Assembly: GCA_030035585.1 (NCBI GenBank)
Contig: CM057476.1
Coordinates: 19,266,501 to 19,330,500, forward strand
From: Dugong dugon
Lineage: Eukaryota; Chordata; Mammalia; Sirenia; Dugongidae
Direction: 5' to 3'
Length of the DNA: 64,000 bases
The translations under genes and the position numbers were made by a program. The notes below the pieces were generated by a model. It did not search any database, was not told the DNA's origin, and saw only the letters and a program-made list of their open reading frames with translations. The first letter of the stretch is position 1. Every line of letters begins with the position of its first letter. Positions 44,561-55,189 of this stretch are shown piece by piece.

Positions 44561-44990
44561 TCTAAATGTTTGTTTGTAGGGATTCATTAGTGTTTTAAGC
44601 ATAATATTCTTGAAACCCAGGCTGCTATAAAAAATACAGAGAAGGCTAAAAAAAAAAAAAAGAAAAGAAAAGAAAAACTAAATGTGTTTATGAATTAAAC
44701 TACTGTTTATTGAACAACTGGGCATACAACAGAAAACAAGTTAGACACGGCATTGTCATTGTGAAACTGAAGGGCTAGTGAAATTAATCAAAAATATAAA
44801 TAAAGTATGAGAAAGACTGAAGATCATTCATTCATTCACTAAACCAGCATTATTGAGTTATTTCTACAGCCCTGACTCTGGGGAATCAAAGGTTATAACA
44901 AAGTCCCTGCCTTCAGGGTCCACCCACAGTTGCCCCGCTCCATCATTAGAATATCCTGCCCTTCTTTTGAACAGAAGCTCTATGAGGGTT

Positions 44991-45680
44991 TGCGATGGAT
45001 TGAATTACGTCCCCCAAAAATGTGCATCAGTTTGACTAGGCCACGATTCCCAGTATTGTGTGGTTTTCCACCATTTTGTGATCTGATGTGATTATCCTAT
45101 GTTCTGTAAATCTTAACCTCTGTAATGTCAATGGGAGCCCTGGTGGCTCAGTGGCTAAGAGCTTGACTGCTAGCCAAAAGGTTGGCAGTTCAAATCCACC
45201 AACCACTCCTTGGGAACCTTATGAGACAGTTCTACTCTGTCTCATAGGGTCGCTATGAGTCAGAATCAGCTTGATGGCAGTGAGGGTTATGATGTTAATA
45301 AGGCAGGAATAGAGGCAGTTATGTTAATAAGGCAGGACTCAATCTACAGGATTAGGCTGTATCTTGAGCCAATCTCTTTTGTGATATAAAAGAGAGAACT
45401 GAACAAAGAGGAGAGAGAACTCATACTACCAAGAAGGAAGCTCCAGGAGCAGAGCTCGTCCTTTGGACCTGGGTTCCTGTGCCAAGAAACTCCTAGACCA
45501 GGAAAAGATTGATGACAAAGACCTTGACCCCAGAGCCCACAGAGAGAGAAAACCCTACCCTGGAGGTGGCACTCTGAACTTGGACTTGTAGCCTCCTAGA
45601 CTGTAAGAGGATAAATTTCTCTTTGTTAAAGCCATCCACTTGTGGTATTTCTGTTATAGCAGCACTAAATAAATAAAACA
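44991..45680 (+). mobile_element. Solo LTR, family A, carrying an AfroSINE
   Basis: TGCGATGGATTGAATTACGTC to AAATAAAACA, flanked by GGGTT (44986-44990) and GCGTT (45681-45685). Confidence 0.85.
45133..45285 (+). mobile_element. AfroSINE, short form, inside the LTR
   Basis: GGGAGCCCTGGTGGCTCAGTG to GCTTGATGGCAGTGAGGG; flanks TAATGTCAAT and TGATGTTAAT are the diverged target duplicate. Confidence 0.9.
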
Positions 45681-45823
45681 GCGTTCACTGATATATCCCA
45701 AATACCTAGAGCAGTGCCTGGCACATAGAAGGTGCCCAATAAATATTTACTGAATGAATGATTCTCAATTCGGGCTGTACCTAAAAGTCAACGGGCTCCA
45801 CCCCAGACCAATTGGACCCAATT

Positions 45824-46021
45824 GGAGCCATGTACAGTAGATTCTGACTTGTGGTGGCCTCATGTGTTGCAGAGTAGAACTGCTCCATAGGGTTTTCTTG
45901 GCTGTAATCTTTAAAGAAGCAGATTGCCAGGTCTTTCTTCTGTGGTGCTGTTGAGTTGATTTGAACCACCAACCTTTAGGTTAGTAGCTAAGAGCAAACC
46001 ATTTGCCCTACCCAGGGACCT
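45824..46021 (-). mobile_element. AfroSINE, long form
   Basis: GAGCCATGTACAGTAGATTC to TTTGCCCTACCCAGGGACC. Confidence 0.88.
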
Positions 46022-46084
46022 ACTGGAGGTGGGCCTCAGGCCTGGGTAGTTTTTTTTTAAGTCATCCTCTGTGTCCTAATGTTT

Positions 46085-46655
46085 ATTTCCTTTTTTTTTT
46101 AATTGTACTTTAGATGAAGGTTTACAGAGAAAACTAGTTTCTCATTAAACAATTAATACACATATTGTTTTGTGACATTGGTTAACAACCCCACAACCTG
46201 TCAACACTCTTTCCTTCTTGAGCTTGGGTTCCCCTTTACCAGTTTTTCTGTCCCCTCCTGCCTTCTCGTCCTTGCCACTGAGCTGGTGTGCCCCTTTAGT
46301 CTCATTGTGTTTTATGGGCCTGTCTAATCTTTGGCTGAAGGGTGAACCTCAGGAGTGACTTCATTACGGAGCTATAAGGATGTCCGGGGGCCATACTCTT
46401 GGGGTTTCTCCAGTCTTTGTCAGAACTATTGAGTCTGGTCTTTTTTCTTTGAGTTAGAATTTTGTTGTACATTTTTCTCTAGCTCTATCTGGGACCCTCT
46501 ATTGTGATCCCTGTCAGAGCAGTCAGTGGTGGTAGCTGGGCACCATCTAGTTGTGCTGGACTCAGTCTTGCGGATGCTGTGGTAGTCATGGTCCACTAGT
46601 CCTTTGGACTAATCTTTCCCTTGTGTCTTTGGTTTTCTTCATTCTGCCTGGCTAG
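46085..46655 (-). mobile_element. L1 3' UTR fragment
   Basis: Poly-T, then AATTGTACTTTAGATGAAGG to GTGTCTTTGGTTTTCTTCATTC; contains reverse copies of the segments seen at 29209-29760. 46656-46984 has only a hAT-like scrap. Confidence 0.88.
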
Positions 46656-46984
46656 TTTTTAAAATCTCCCCAGCAGCCAGGGATGAGAACCTCTGGTCTA
46701 GTATGAATACATGAATACCATAGAAATTAGACAACAGAAGAGAAGAGAAACACAAAGATGACCCGTGATGGCAGCCGGCAGGAAGTATGAGAACGATGAT
46801 TGAATGGAAGCTCACACAGAAGTAGAAGAAGAGGAAAAACTTCTTTTTCTTTAATTGTTGATAATAGAGTTAGGAGATAATGCAAGGACACCTATAAAAA
46901 AAAAAACTAGGAACTATTTCACATCAAGCACACATTGAGTTAATTAGCTCTAAATGGCTACCAAAAAAGGTCTTGAAAAGACAG

Positions 46985-47215
46985 AGTTGAGTGTGTGTCA
47001 GGCGCTCTGGTGTGTGCATCATGTACATTGCCCTTGTTGATCTTTACAACAACCCTCTGAGGCATGTATGATTATTATCCCCATTTTATAGATGAGAAAG
47101 CAAGACTCAGAAGATAAGTAACTTGCCCAAGGTCACTCAGACAGGAAGGAGTTAATCCGGAGCTCAAACCCAGGCAGCCTGCCTCCAGAGCCTACACCCT
47201 TAAGTGCTAGGCTTT
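46985..47215 (+). mobile_element. MIR SINE
   Basis: CCCCATTTTATAGATGAGAAA, AACTTGCCCAAGGTCACTCA and CTCAAACCCAGGCAGCC. Confidence 0.9.
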
Positions 47216-47253
47216 CTTTGAGAGTCTCAAAAGAAAGCACCCATTGTGGGTAT

Positions 47254-47453
47254 TGCCAGTTGCCTCAAAATCGATTCTGACTCATGGCAACCTAATATGT
47301 ATCAGAGTAGAGTTGTGCTCCCTAGGGTTTTCAATGGCTGGCTTTCTGAAAGTAGATTGCCAGGTCTTTCTTCTGAGATGCCTCTGGGTGGACTCAAACT
47401 TCCAACGCTTCGGTTAGCAGCTGAGTGTGTTAACTGCACCACCTAGGGACTCC
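47254..47453 (-). mobile_element. AfroSINE, long form
   Basis: TGCCAGTTGCCTCAAAATCG to ACTGCACCACCTAGGGACTC, flanked by perfect duplicates TTGTGGGTAT (47244-47253 and 47454-47463). 47464-48109 has nothing firmly recognised. Confidence 0.93.
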
Positions 47454-48426
47454 TTGTGGGTATAGTAGGAGAAATTTGAACTATTGAAACATAGAATGAT
47501 TTTAAATGAATTGAATGTTGGGAAAATGAATTAATTTTACAGTGGTACTAAAACTCCAATTCATTATCATCCAACAATATTTAACTGAGCAACAGCTATG
47601 TACCTGGCACAGTGCTAGTTTGCCTTAACTTATTCAATGGCTGCTTCTGACCTCAACTAGACAGTCAATCACAACTTGTTCTACCTTCATTCATTTCTAA
47701 AGGAATCTGCCACACGCCTGCTGTGTAAGCACCGCTTTTGGAATCACATGACTCCTAGCCACAGCTGATTGGTTCAGGGGGTGACCACTATCCTAAAAAC
47801 ATCCAATCCAAACATTGGACAGTAGCCTGTGGTTACATAGTTGGAAAAGGGGAGCAGGCAGTCTGGTTCCATTTCAATGGTGGTATTCAGATATCTCTGT
47901 GAGATCTTGCTCTACTTGCCTCTCCTTTTTTCTCAGTCCTTCCAGCCAGGTCAGGTCCTCCAGGTTCTATGAATATTCTATGGGCTCACACTAGTTAGTC
48001 CCCCTACTGTGCCAATTCAGGTTCTATTCATTTCACGTGCCTGAATCAGAATTTTTGAAGTTTCCACAGAGACCAACCAACTCACATTCCTTCAGAGAAA
48101 AGGTAGTTTATTGTGGCCTGGAATGGAGAGTTGTCAGACCAAGACATGCTCTAGGGACTCTCTTCCAAGCCCTACCTCTTACTGGATGGGTGACCCTGAG
48201 CAGGTTACTTAACTTTCTGTGCCTGAGTTTCCTTATCAACAACACAGGGATAAATAAAAGATTCTATAGAAGAATCCTGATCAAAAGGGTGGAAAATGCA
48301 GAAGAGTATTTCAAATTTTCATGGAATTGACTTTCTGGAACCATGGGGGCTGGATGAATCCCCAAAACTTTTGCCCTGAGATAATCTTTAAACCTTAAAC
48401 CAAAAATATCCCTTGAAGTCTTCTTT

Positions 48427-49087
48427 CATTCTTCCTGAAGGCTGTAGTCTTTTCTTTTCAAGGTTTTATTTAACTTTAATTAACTTTTTTTTATTGTGCT
48501 TTAGATGAAATTTTACAGCTAAAGTTAATTTCTCATTCAAAAATTTGTACATATATTGTTCTGTGACATTGGTTGTAATCCCCACAATGTGACAGCACCC
48601 TCCCCCTTTCCATCCCCAGTTCCCTGAGTCCATTCGTCCCGTTCCTGTCCCTTCTTGCCTTCTCATCCCACTTTCGGACAGTAACTGCCCATTTGGTCTC
48701 ACATATGTGATTGAACTAAGAAGCACATTCCTCAAGTGTATTATTTTTGTTTTATAGTCCTGCCTAATCTTTGAAAAGTGGGCTTTGGGAATGGTTTCAG
48801 TTCTGGGTTAACAGAGAGTCTGGGGGCCATAGTTTCAGGGATTCCTCCAGTCTCTGTCAGACCATTGAGTCTGGTCTTTTTACATGAATTTGAATTCTGT
48901 TCTGCATTTTTCTCCTGCTCAGCACAGGACTCTCCGTTGTGTTCCCTGTCAGGGCATTCATTGGTGGTAGCCAGACACCATCTAGTTCTTCTGGTCTCAA
49001 GCTGGTGGAGTCTGTGGTTCATTTGGTCCTTTAGTCCTTTGGGCTAGTATTTTCCTTGTGTCTTTGGTTTTCTTCATTCTCCTTTGC
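48427..49087 (-). mobile_element. L1 3' UTR fragment inside the other L1
   Basis: Reverse L1 3' UTR starting at a poly-T (48486). A perfect 13-bp duplicate TGAAGTCTTCTTT lies at 48414-48426 and 49088-49100. About 58 bp between the left duplicate and the poly-T are not L1 and may be a 3' transduction. Confidence 0.88.
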
Positions 49088-49194
49088 TGAAGTCTTCTTT
49101 AAACCAAACAAAAATTTAGCTTCATTAGTAAGGAATGTCTGTCTTGAGCATTGTGCTCTTTTAAAGAACTATCTGAATGGGATCAAATGGACAA

Positions 49195-49256
49195 TAAAAA
49201 GCCAGAACCCATTGCCATCTAGTCAATTCCAGCTCATAGCAACCCTATAGCGACTC
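49195..49256 (-). mobile_element. AfroSINE, 3' end only
   Basis: AAAAAGCCAGAACCCATTGCC to GCTCATAGCAACCCTATAG. Confidence 0.75.
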
Positions 49257-49889
49257 GAAAGATCAGATAGGAAACTTAGGTGACAGTGAGTTTACGTTAA
49301 TGCGAGAGCAACAATTCAGAAAAGGAGGGTGAGAATGGTTGCACAACTTGAAGAATGTAATCAATGTCACTGAACTGGACATGTAGAAACTGTTGAATTG
49401 GTGTATGTTCTGCTGTGTATAAAAATTATCAAAAAATACAAGGATAAATAATCATACCTACTTCATAGGGTGGTGATAAGGATAAGAATAAAATGTAGGT
49501 AAAGGACATAGTAGAATCCCTTACACAGTGCCTGGCACATGGTAAAGGCATAATATGTATTAGCTGTCATTATTATTGTTCTCTCTACCCACTGATTTCC
49601 TTACTCCTCCTTTACTTGTTATCTTTTCTGCTCCCAACTTGTTCAGGTAGCTGGCCTTTGGAGGATAGGAAGGGAAGGTGGTATTGGGGATGTAAGAAAA
49701 CTAAATCCCCATCAAGCTTAATTGGAAACCAATAGAAAATGTCCAAACTGAGAAAACAAAAACTAGCCACATAAGCATCTTATTTAGAAAAATAGTAGTA
49801 GTTACTAGAAGCAGCAGCTGAGACTGAGGGTGGAGTGGGAAGAAGAGGAACAATGATATTTTTAAAAAATCATAAATTTTTAGTCCTTT

Positions 49890-52060
49890 TTTTTTAAACC
49901 ATGTGCATATATTAGCTTGATGTTTAAAAGCATATTTGTTAAGATATGTCACGTAACATAAAATTTGCCATTTAGGAGTGTACAGGTCAGTGGTTTTTAG
50001 TATATTTTCTATGTTGTGCAACCATCACCACTATCTAATTCCAGAACAATTGTATCACCCAAAAAAACCCTGTACCTAGGAGCAGTTAATACCTATTCAC
50101 CCATCCCCCTATCCTCTGGCAAAAACGAATCTGTCTCTGTGGATTTCTCGATTCTAGACATTTTACATAAATGAAGCATATAGTATGTGGCCTTTTGCAT
50201 CTGGCTTATTTCACTTAACATAATATTGCCAAGGTTCATCCATGTGGTAGTGTGTATCAGTACTTCACTCCTTTTTCATGGCTGAATAGTATTCCAACGT
50301 ATGGATATGCCACAGGTTGTTTATCCTTCATCAGTTCATGGGCATTTGGCTTTTTTCCCCCTTTTAGCTGTTGTCAATAATGCTGCTGTCAATATTTGTG
50401 TACAAGTTTTTGGATGGACATATGTTTTCGTATCTCTTGAGTATGTATCTAGGAATGGAATTTCTGGGTCATAGGGTAATTTTATGTGTATCTTTTTGAG
50501 GAACTGTGAAACTGTTTTCCACAGTGGTTGTACCACTTTACGTTCCTGCCAGAATGTCTGGGGTTCCAATTTCTCCACATCCTCGCCAACACTTGTTACT
50601 ATCCTTTTTTTTTTTTTTTAATTGTTGCCATCTGTAAAAATGGCCTGAGGGAAGTGTCTGACCTCCTCCCAACCCACAAGGTGGAAGGAGAACCAAGATC
50701 AACAGCCCAAGGCTGATTCCTGAGGTGAAGGTCAGACACGCTTCCTCTCTCTGCCATCTCTATGATTCTGACACCAACTGTCCCTCCCACAGCACTCTGT
50801 TGGGTTCGATAATTCATTGCAATGGCCACGCAGAACTCACAGACCATACAATTATGGGGTTTATTAGGAAAGTGACGGTTACAAAGCTCAAGAACACTCA
50901 GAATACAGTTCTTCCATCAGGACAGCCTCTCCCCAGCTGTGCTCACAGGCGTGCCTCTCCATGGCCCTCGGTCTATGCCCAAAGGCACTCAGCTTTCTCT
51001 CTCCGTGGGCTGGGAAGCCCACCATGCTGTCTCCTGCTGCCGGGTCTCTGCTGCTGGGTCTTTCCCGTTGGTTTCTCCTTCCTTGGTGGTGGTGGGCTCC
51101 TCCTCTCTGCTCTGGAACTGGCTCTCTTTTAAGGCAAAACCAACCAATCCCCTTGGATTTCCCTATCACACAGTACTGCCAAATCACCCGGGTGGGAGTT
51201 ACAAAACTATGGCTGGAAAGGCCACACACAAAGGCCACACACTGCACCATTCTAGTGAATCCGAAGCGATTTCTTTACAGTTTTGATTTGCATCACCCTA
51301 ATGATTAATGATGTTGAATATCTTTTTATTTGCTTACTGGCAATTTGTATATTTTCTTTGGTTAAATGTCTGTTCAGACGCTTTGCCCATTTTTTAACTG
51401 GATTATTTGTCCCTTTATTGATCAGTTGTAAGTGTTCTTTACATATTCTGCATACTAGACCCTTATCAAATCAACAATTTGCAAATATTTTCTTCCATTC
51501 TGTGGAGTCTCTTTTCACTTTATTCACAATGTCTTTTGACACATAGAAGTTTTAAATTTTTATAAAGTCCAATTTAACCATTTTTTCTTTGTTGTTTATG
51601 CTTTTAGTGTCATTGTCTTGGCTTCTGACACTATATATTAGTTTTACCTATTAAAATACCTTTGTGTAAATGGAAGGATATAATACATGCTCTTTTGTAT
51701 ATGGCTTCTTTCCCTCAATACTATGTTTGAATTCATGCTTGTGCATAATTGTAGATTGTTCTCATTGGTCTATGGTATTTCATTGTGTGGATATAGCATG
51801 ATTTACTTACCCATTTTACTATTGATGGGCGTTTGAGTACTTTCCAGCTTGGGGTTATTACAAGCAGTGCTAGTGTGAACATCCTTGTACACGTAAGCAT
51901 TTCTGTTGAGTAACATACTTAGGAGAGCAATTGCTGGGTCATCATTACTATGCATCTGTTCAGCTTGAGTAGATACTGCCAACAGTTTTCCAAAATGGTT
52001 GTACCAATTTGCATTTCTGGCCCAAGTGAGGGTTCCAGTTGCCTCATCTCCTTTTGACCG
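49890..52060 (-). mobile_element. Old L1 copies with ORF2 end, carrying a solo LTR
   Basis: On the minus strand 50578-50336 encodes an ORF2 end (VVQPLWKTVSQFLKK, LPYDPEIPFLDTYSRD, LTAALLTTAK). 51252-51640 continues ORF2 upstream. From about 51640 to 52060 a second L1 fragment follows in the same direction. Confidence 0.82.
50633..51246 (-). mobile_element. Solo LTR, family C, 614 bp, inside L1
   Basis: Starts TGTAAAAATGG and ends CACTGCA on the plus strand, flanked by CCATC (50628-50632) and CCATT (51247-51251). The L1 reading resumes exactly on both sides. A polyadenylation signal AATAAA occurs on the minus strand near 50860. Unrelated to families A and B by eye. No internal genes. Confidence 0.85.
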
Positions 52061-52082
52061 AAACTAACGTAGGTGCCTGAGT

Positions 52083-52152
52083 GCAGTGGTAGTATAGTGG
52101 TAAAATTCTTACCTTCCACGTAAGAGACTTGGGTTCAATTCCCAGCCAATGC
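52083..52152 (+). tRNA. tRNA-Gly(UCC)-like sequence, probably a SINE head
   Basis: Seventy bases fold as a tRNA. The acceptor GCAGTGG/CCAATGC has one mismatch; the anticodon arm CTTAC-CTTCCAC-GTAAG has anticodon TCC at 52115-52117; the T arm is TTGGG-TTCAATT-CCCAG. The A box TAGTATAGTGG fits the consensus; the B box GGTTCAATTCC has one change. No CCA is encoded, as is normal. TTTT at 52174-52177 could end Pol III transcription. The sequence after it (GCACCTCATGTGCAGCCACC...) resembles the body of a tRNA-Gly-headed SINE whose other parts occur on the minus strand at 22134-22350 and 33603-33955, so a retroposed SINE head is more likely than a working tRNA gene. Confidence 0.5.
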
Positions 52153-52235
52153 ACCTCATGTGCAGCCACCACCTTTTGGTCAATGGAGGATTGCATATTG
52201 CTGTGTGCTGTTAGTCTGGTGACCAAAGAGAAAAA
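52083..52235 (+). mobile_element. tRNA-Gly/RTE-type SINE, 5' part
   Basis: The tRNA-like head continues into GGAGGATTGCATATTGCTGTG, similar to the reverse complement around 33930-33950. The element appears truncated before its RTE-like tail. Confidence 0.5.
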
Positions 52236-52334
52236 GTCACGTTTTAAGATGCCATTTGCTTAGAGGGTGCAGGTCACAAAGAGGGAGCCCCATTCTATCC
52301 ACTCACCGCTTGATTAGCCCAGTTTTACCATCAG

Positions 52335-52460
52335 AGCAGAGGTTCTGAAACTTCGTGTGCATAAGAAGTACCTGAGGAGTTTATAATATTAGCAGTGCAG
52401 ATTCCTGGGTTGCCACCAGAGATTCCAGTTCTATAGAACTGGGGTAGAGCCCCAAGGCCT
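52335..52460 (+). mobile_element. MER5A-type fragment
   Basis: GAGGTTCTGAAACTTCGTGTG and GTGCAGATTCCTGGGTTGCC. Confidence 0.72.
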
Positions 52461-52639
52461 TGGGATACAGGTGGTGCCTAGAAATGATGTACTACACTGC
52501 AGAGACGCCCGGGGTGAATTCTCCAGCCTAAAAAAGAGCATTATTCATTGATCTTTCAAAGGTTAATTTGGAAAATAATTTCATTTGAATGCAATGTGGT
52601 TTCCTGGATTGGATCCTGGAATAGAAAGAGGACACTAAC

Positions 52640-52840
52640 AGAAAAGCTGGTGAAATCCAAATAAAGTCTGGAGTTCAGTTCATTGTAATGTACCAATGTT
52701 CATCTCCCAGTTTGGCAAATGTACGGTTGTTCTGTAAGATGTCACCATCAGGGGACTGGGTGAAGGGTATTTGGTAACTCTCTGTACCATCTTTGCAATT
52801 TTTCTGTAAATCTAAAATCATCCCAAAAGAAAAATCTTAT
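52640..52840 (+). mobile_element. Old L1 3' UTR fragment
   Basis: CCAATGTTCATCTCCCAGTTT, AAGATGTCACCATCAGGGG and TTTTCTGTAAATCTAAAATC. Confidence 0.75.
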
Positions 52841-53046
52841 TAAAAATAATAACAGATGCTCATTGTAGTTATTTGAGAATATGTCATATACATAGAAAAC
52901 TCCAGTTATATGTGAACAGGCATGTTGGAATGAAATGAAATCTGAACTTTGCTTTAAAGAACTTTAGCAACAAAGGGGGATATAGATGAAGCAAATGAGG
53001 TAAAGCCTTAATAATTGTTTCATCTGGAAGATGGTGATATGGGACT

Positions 53047-53745
53047 TGTCTTGGATTGAATTGTGTGCCCAAAATAATATGTGTCAACTTGGCTAGGCCA
53101 TGGTTCCCAGTATCATGTGGTTGTCCTCCATTTTGTGATCTGTTTATCCTCCATTTTGTGATATGTTGTAAATCCTAGCCTCTGTGCCTATGGTTATGGT
53201 CCTATTTGGGAGTGAGCTGTCCATTATGTTAATGAGGCAGGATTAGGTCATGTCAAGGAGGATTAGGTTATGTTTGTTGTGTTAATGAGGCAGGATTAGG
53301 GTGGGATGCAACACCCTTACTCAGGTCATAGCCCTGATCCATGGAAAGGTAGTTTCCCTGGGCTGTGGTTTTTATCACCTTTTATCATACAAGAGATAAA
53401 AGGAGAGAGAAGTGAGCAGAAAGAGAGGGATCTACTACCACCAAGAAAGAAGAGCTGGGAGTGGAGCACATCCTTTGTACCCAGGGTCCCTGTACTGAGA
53501 ACCCTCTAGACCCAGGGAAAGATTGATGCCAAGGCACATGGAGATTTCAAGGAAAGCCAGGCCCACAGATGTTGAAAGGAAACAAGGACCTTCCCCTAGA
53601 GCCAACAGAGAAAGAAAGCCTTCCCCTAGAGCTGGCACTCTAAATTTGTACTTCTAGCCTCCTAAACCATGAGAGAATAAATTTTTGTTGGCTAAAACCA
53701 CCCACTTGTGGTATTTCTTTTATAGCAACACTAGATAACCAAGAC
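53047..53745 (+). mobile_element. Solo LTR, family A, long variant
   Basis: TGTCTTGGATTGAATTGTGTG to CTAGATAACCAAGAC. Extra copies of CCATTTTGTGAT and GTTAATGAGGCAGGATTAGG make it longer than the others. Target duplicate not clear. Confidence 0.78.
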
Positions 53746-53984
53746 GGAAGACTCATCATCATATTCTCTCTGTCATTGTGTATGTTTGAAATTTTTTGTA
53801 ACAAAACATTTAAAAATAATACTACATACTCCTTTAAGAACATTTAGTGTTTCATTGGATGGATATACTATTTTGTACTCTTCCTTTAATATAGCAACCT
53901 CCAAAGTGGGGTTTTTGTCCTTCAGGGGATGTGCAAAGTGACCCGTTGGGGAGAAAAATGTTAGATCATCTATTTGTATTAATT

Positions 53985-54345
53985 TTTCTCTCTCTTTTTT
54001 TCAATGGACTATTTTTTAGAGCAATTTCAGGTTTATGGGAAAATTGTGCAGAAAGTACAGAGAGTTCCTATATACTCCTTCTTCCCCTGAACACTGTTTC
54101 TTCTATTATTAACATCTTGCATTCTTGTGGTACATTTGTTACAGTTGGTAAACCAGTATCGATACATTATTATTAACTGAAGTGGATCATTTACATTAGG
54201 GTTCACTCTTTGTGTTGTACTGTCCAATGGGTTTTGATAAAGGTATAAGGTCATGTGTACACCATTACAGTATCATAGAAGATAGTTTCACTACCCTTTG
54301 TCATAATTTTTTCTCATCCTTTTCATTTCTGTATTTTTGTTTTTA
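53985..54345 (-). mobile_element. Old L1 fragment
   Basis: GCAATTTCAGGTTTATGGG, AAAGTACAGAGAGTTCC and GGGTTCACTCTTTGTGTTGT are a familiar old-L1 region in reverse. Confidence 0.78.
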
Positions 54346-54391
54346 ATAATTACACATACTTTATTAATACAGAAGAACACGCATATATTTG

Positions 54392-54610
54392 TAAATAAAT
54401 CTAAAAACCAATTGCTGTGGAGTCAACTCTGATTCATGGTGACCTCATGTGTGTCAGAGTAGAACTATGCTCCACACGGTTTTTCAATGGCTGATTTTTC
54501 AGAAGTAGATCACCAGGCCTTTCTTCTGAGGCACCTCTCAGTAGATTTGAACCTCCAACCTTACGATTAGCAGCCGAGCAGGTTAACCTTTTGCACCACC
54601 CAGGGACTTG
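54392..54610 (-). mobile_element. AfroSINE, long form
   Basis: AAATCTAAAAACCAATTGCTG to TTTGCACCACCCAGGGAC. 54611-55189 has nothing recognised. Confidence 0.9.
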
Positions 54611-55189
54611 GTGTAGATTAAGAACTGAGGTAGTCTTGATTTCAGCCCCGTGACTAGGGTGACCACATATCTGGGGACAGACTCAGTTTACACCTGTCCC
54701 TGTGTAATTATCCACAACATCACCTTTTACTCCCCAAAGAGTTTGGCTGGAACAATAAAGATGGTCACATTTTAGCTGAGGAAGTTCTTCTCACCCTCCA
54801 CACAACATTTAGAAATCTGAGAGACGATGTTTGCTCTTCCCCTTATCCACTCCTGCCCCTGGAGTCAAACCACAAACTTGTTCAGAGAAAGAGGGTGAAC
54901 CATCTACAAGAATGTGTTGATCATATGATTAAGGCCCATTTGTGTGGTCAGAGGACCCACAAGAAAGATCAACAGCAACAACAGGGGCCACAAGAGGGTT
55001 CTGACGTGCTACATGAAGTGGAAATAAACCGATGTTGAGCCATTTTCTCGTTATTGCTATTGTATTGGCCTCCAAAATGACTACATAAGGAAAAACAACA
55101 AAAATCCTGCTAGTGTTTGAATTCTCTCCTGTTTGTATTCTCTCTGCCTGGGAACAAAGCAAGTACTTGGTACTTGTAAAATGATCTTT

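Larger units (their letters stand above)
44895..45762 (+). mobile_element. L2 LINE 3' end split by LTR family A
   Basis: CAGAAGCTCTATGAGGGTT before the LTR and CACTGATATATCCCAAATACC, AGCAGTGCCTGGCACATAG, TATTTACTGAATGAATG after it. Confidence 0.85.
48258..49441 (+). mobile_element. L1 3' UTR inside MIR, itself interrupted
   Basis: Parts at 48258-48413 and 49101-49441 line up with 58960-59400. Interrupted by a minus-strand L1 and by a truncated AfroSINE at 49195-49256. Confidence 0.88.
48110..49580 (+). mobile_element. MIR split by a 1.2-kb L1
   Basis: MIR parts at 48110-48257 (GGTTACTTAACTTTCTGTGCC) and 49442-49580 (CACAGTGCCTGGCACATGG); the target GGATAAATAA lies at 48248-48257 and 49442-49451. 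Confidence 0.88.

Noticed and set aside
44125-44565. Plus-strand open frame of 146 codons across the SVOP CpG island
   Set aside because: Overlaps SVOP exon 1 on the opposite strand. Arg/Ala-rich composition is that of any GC-rich frame, and no known protein resembles it.
48741-49047. Paired frames on both strands
   Set aside because: They sit on the L1 3' UTR, which is non-coding.
50888-51308. Several frames of about 115-135 codons on both strands
   Set aside because: All fall within the solo LTR of family C; an LTR carries no genes and none resembles a retroviral protein.
53306-53638. Possible gene in the block with KGERSEQKERDLLPPRKKS
   Set aside because: Belongs to the LTR of family A; the same frame pieces appear in its other copies.
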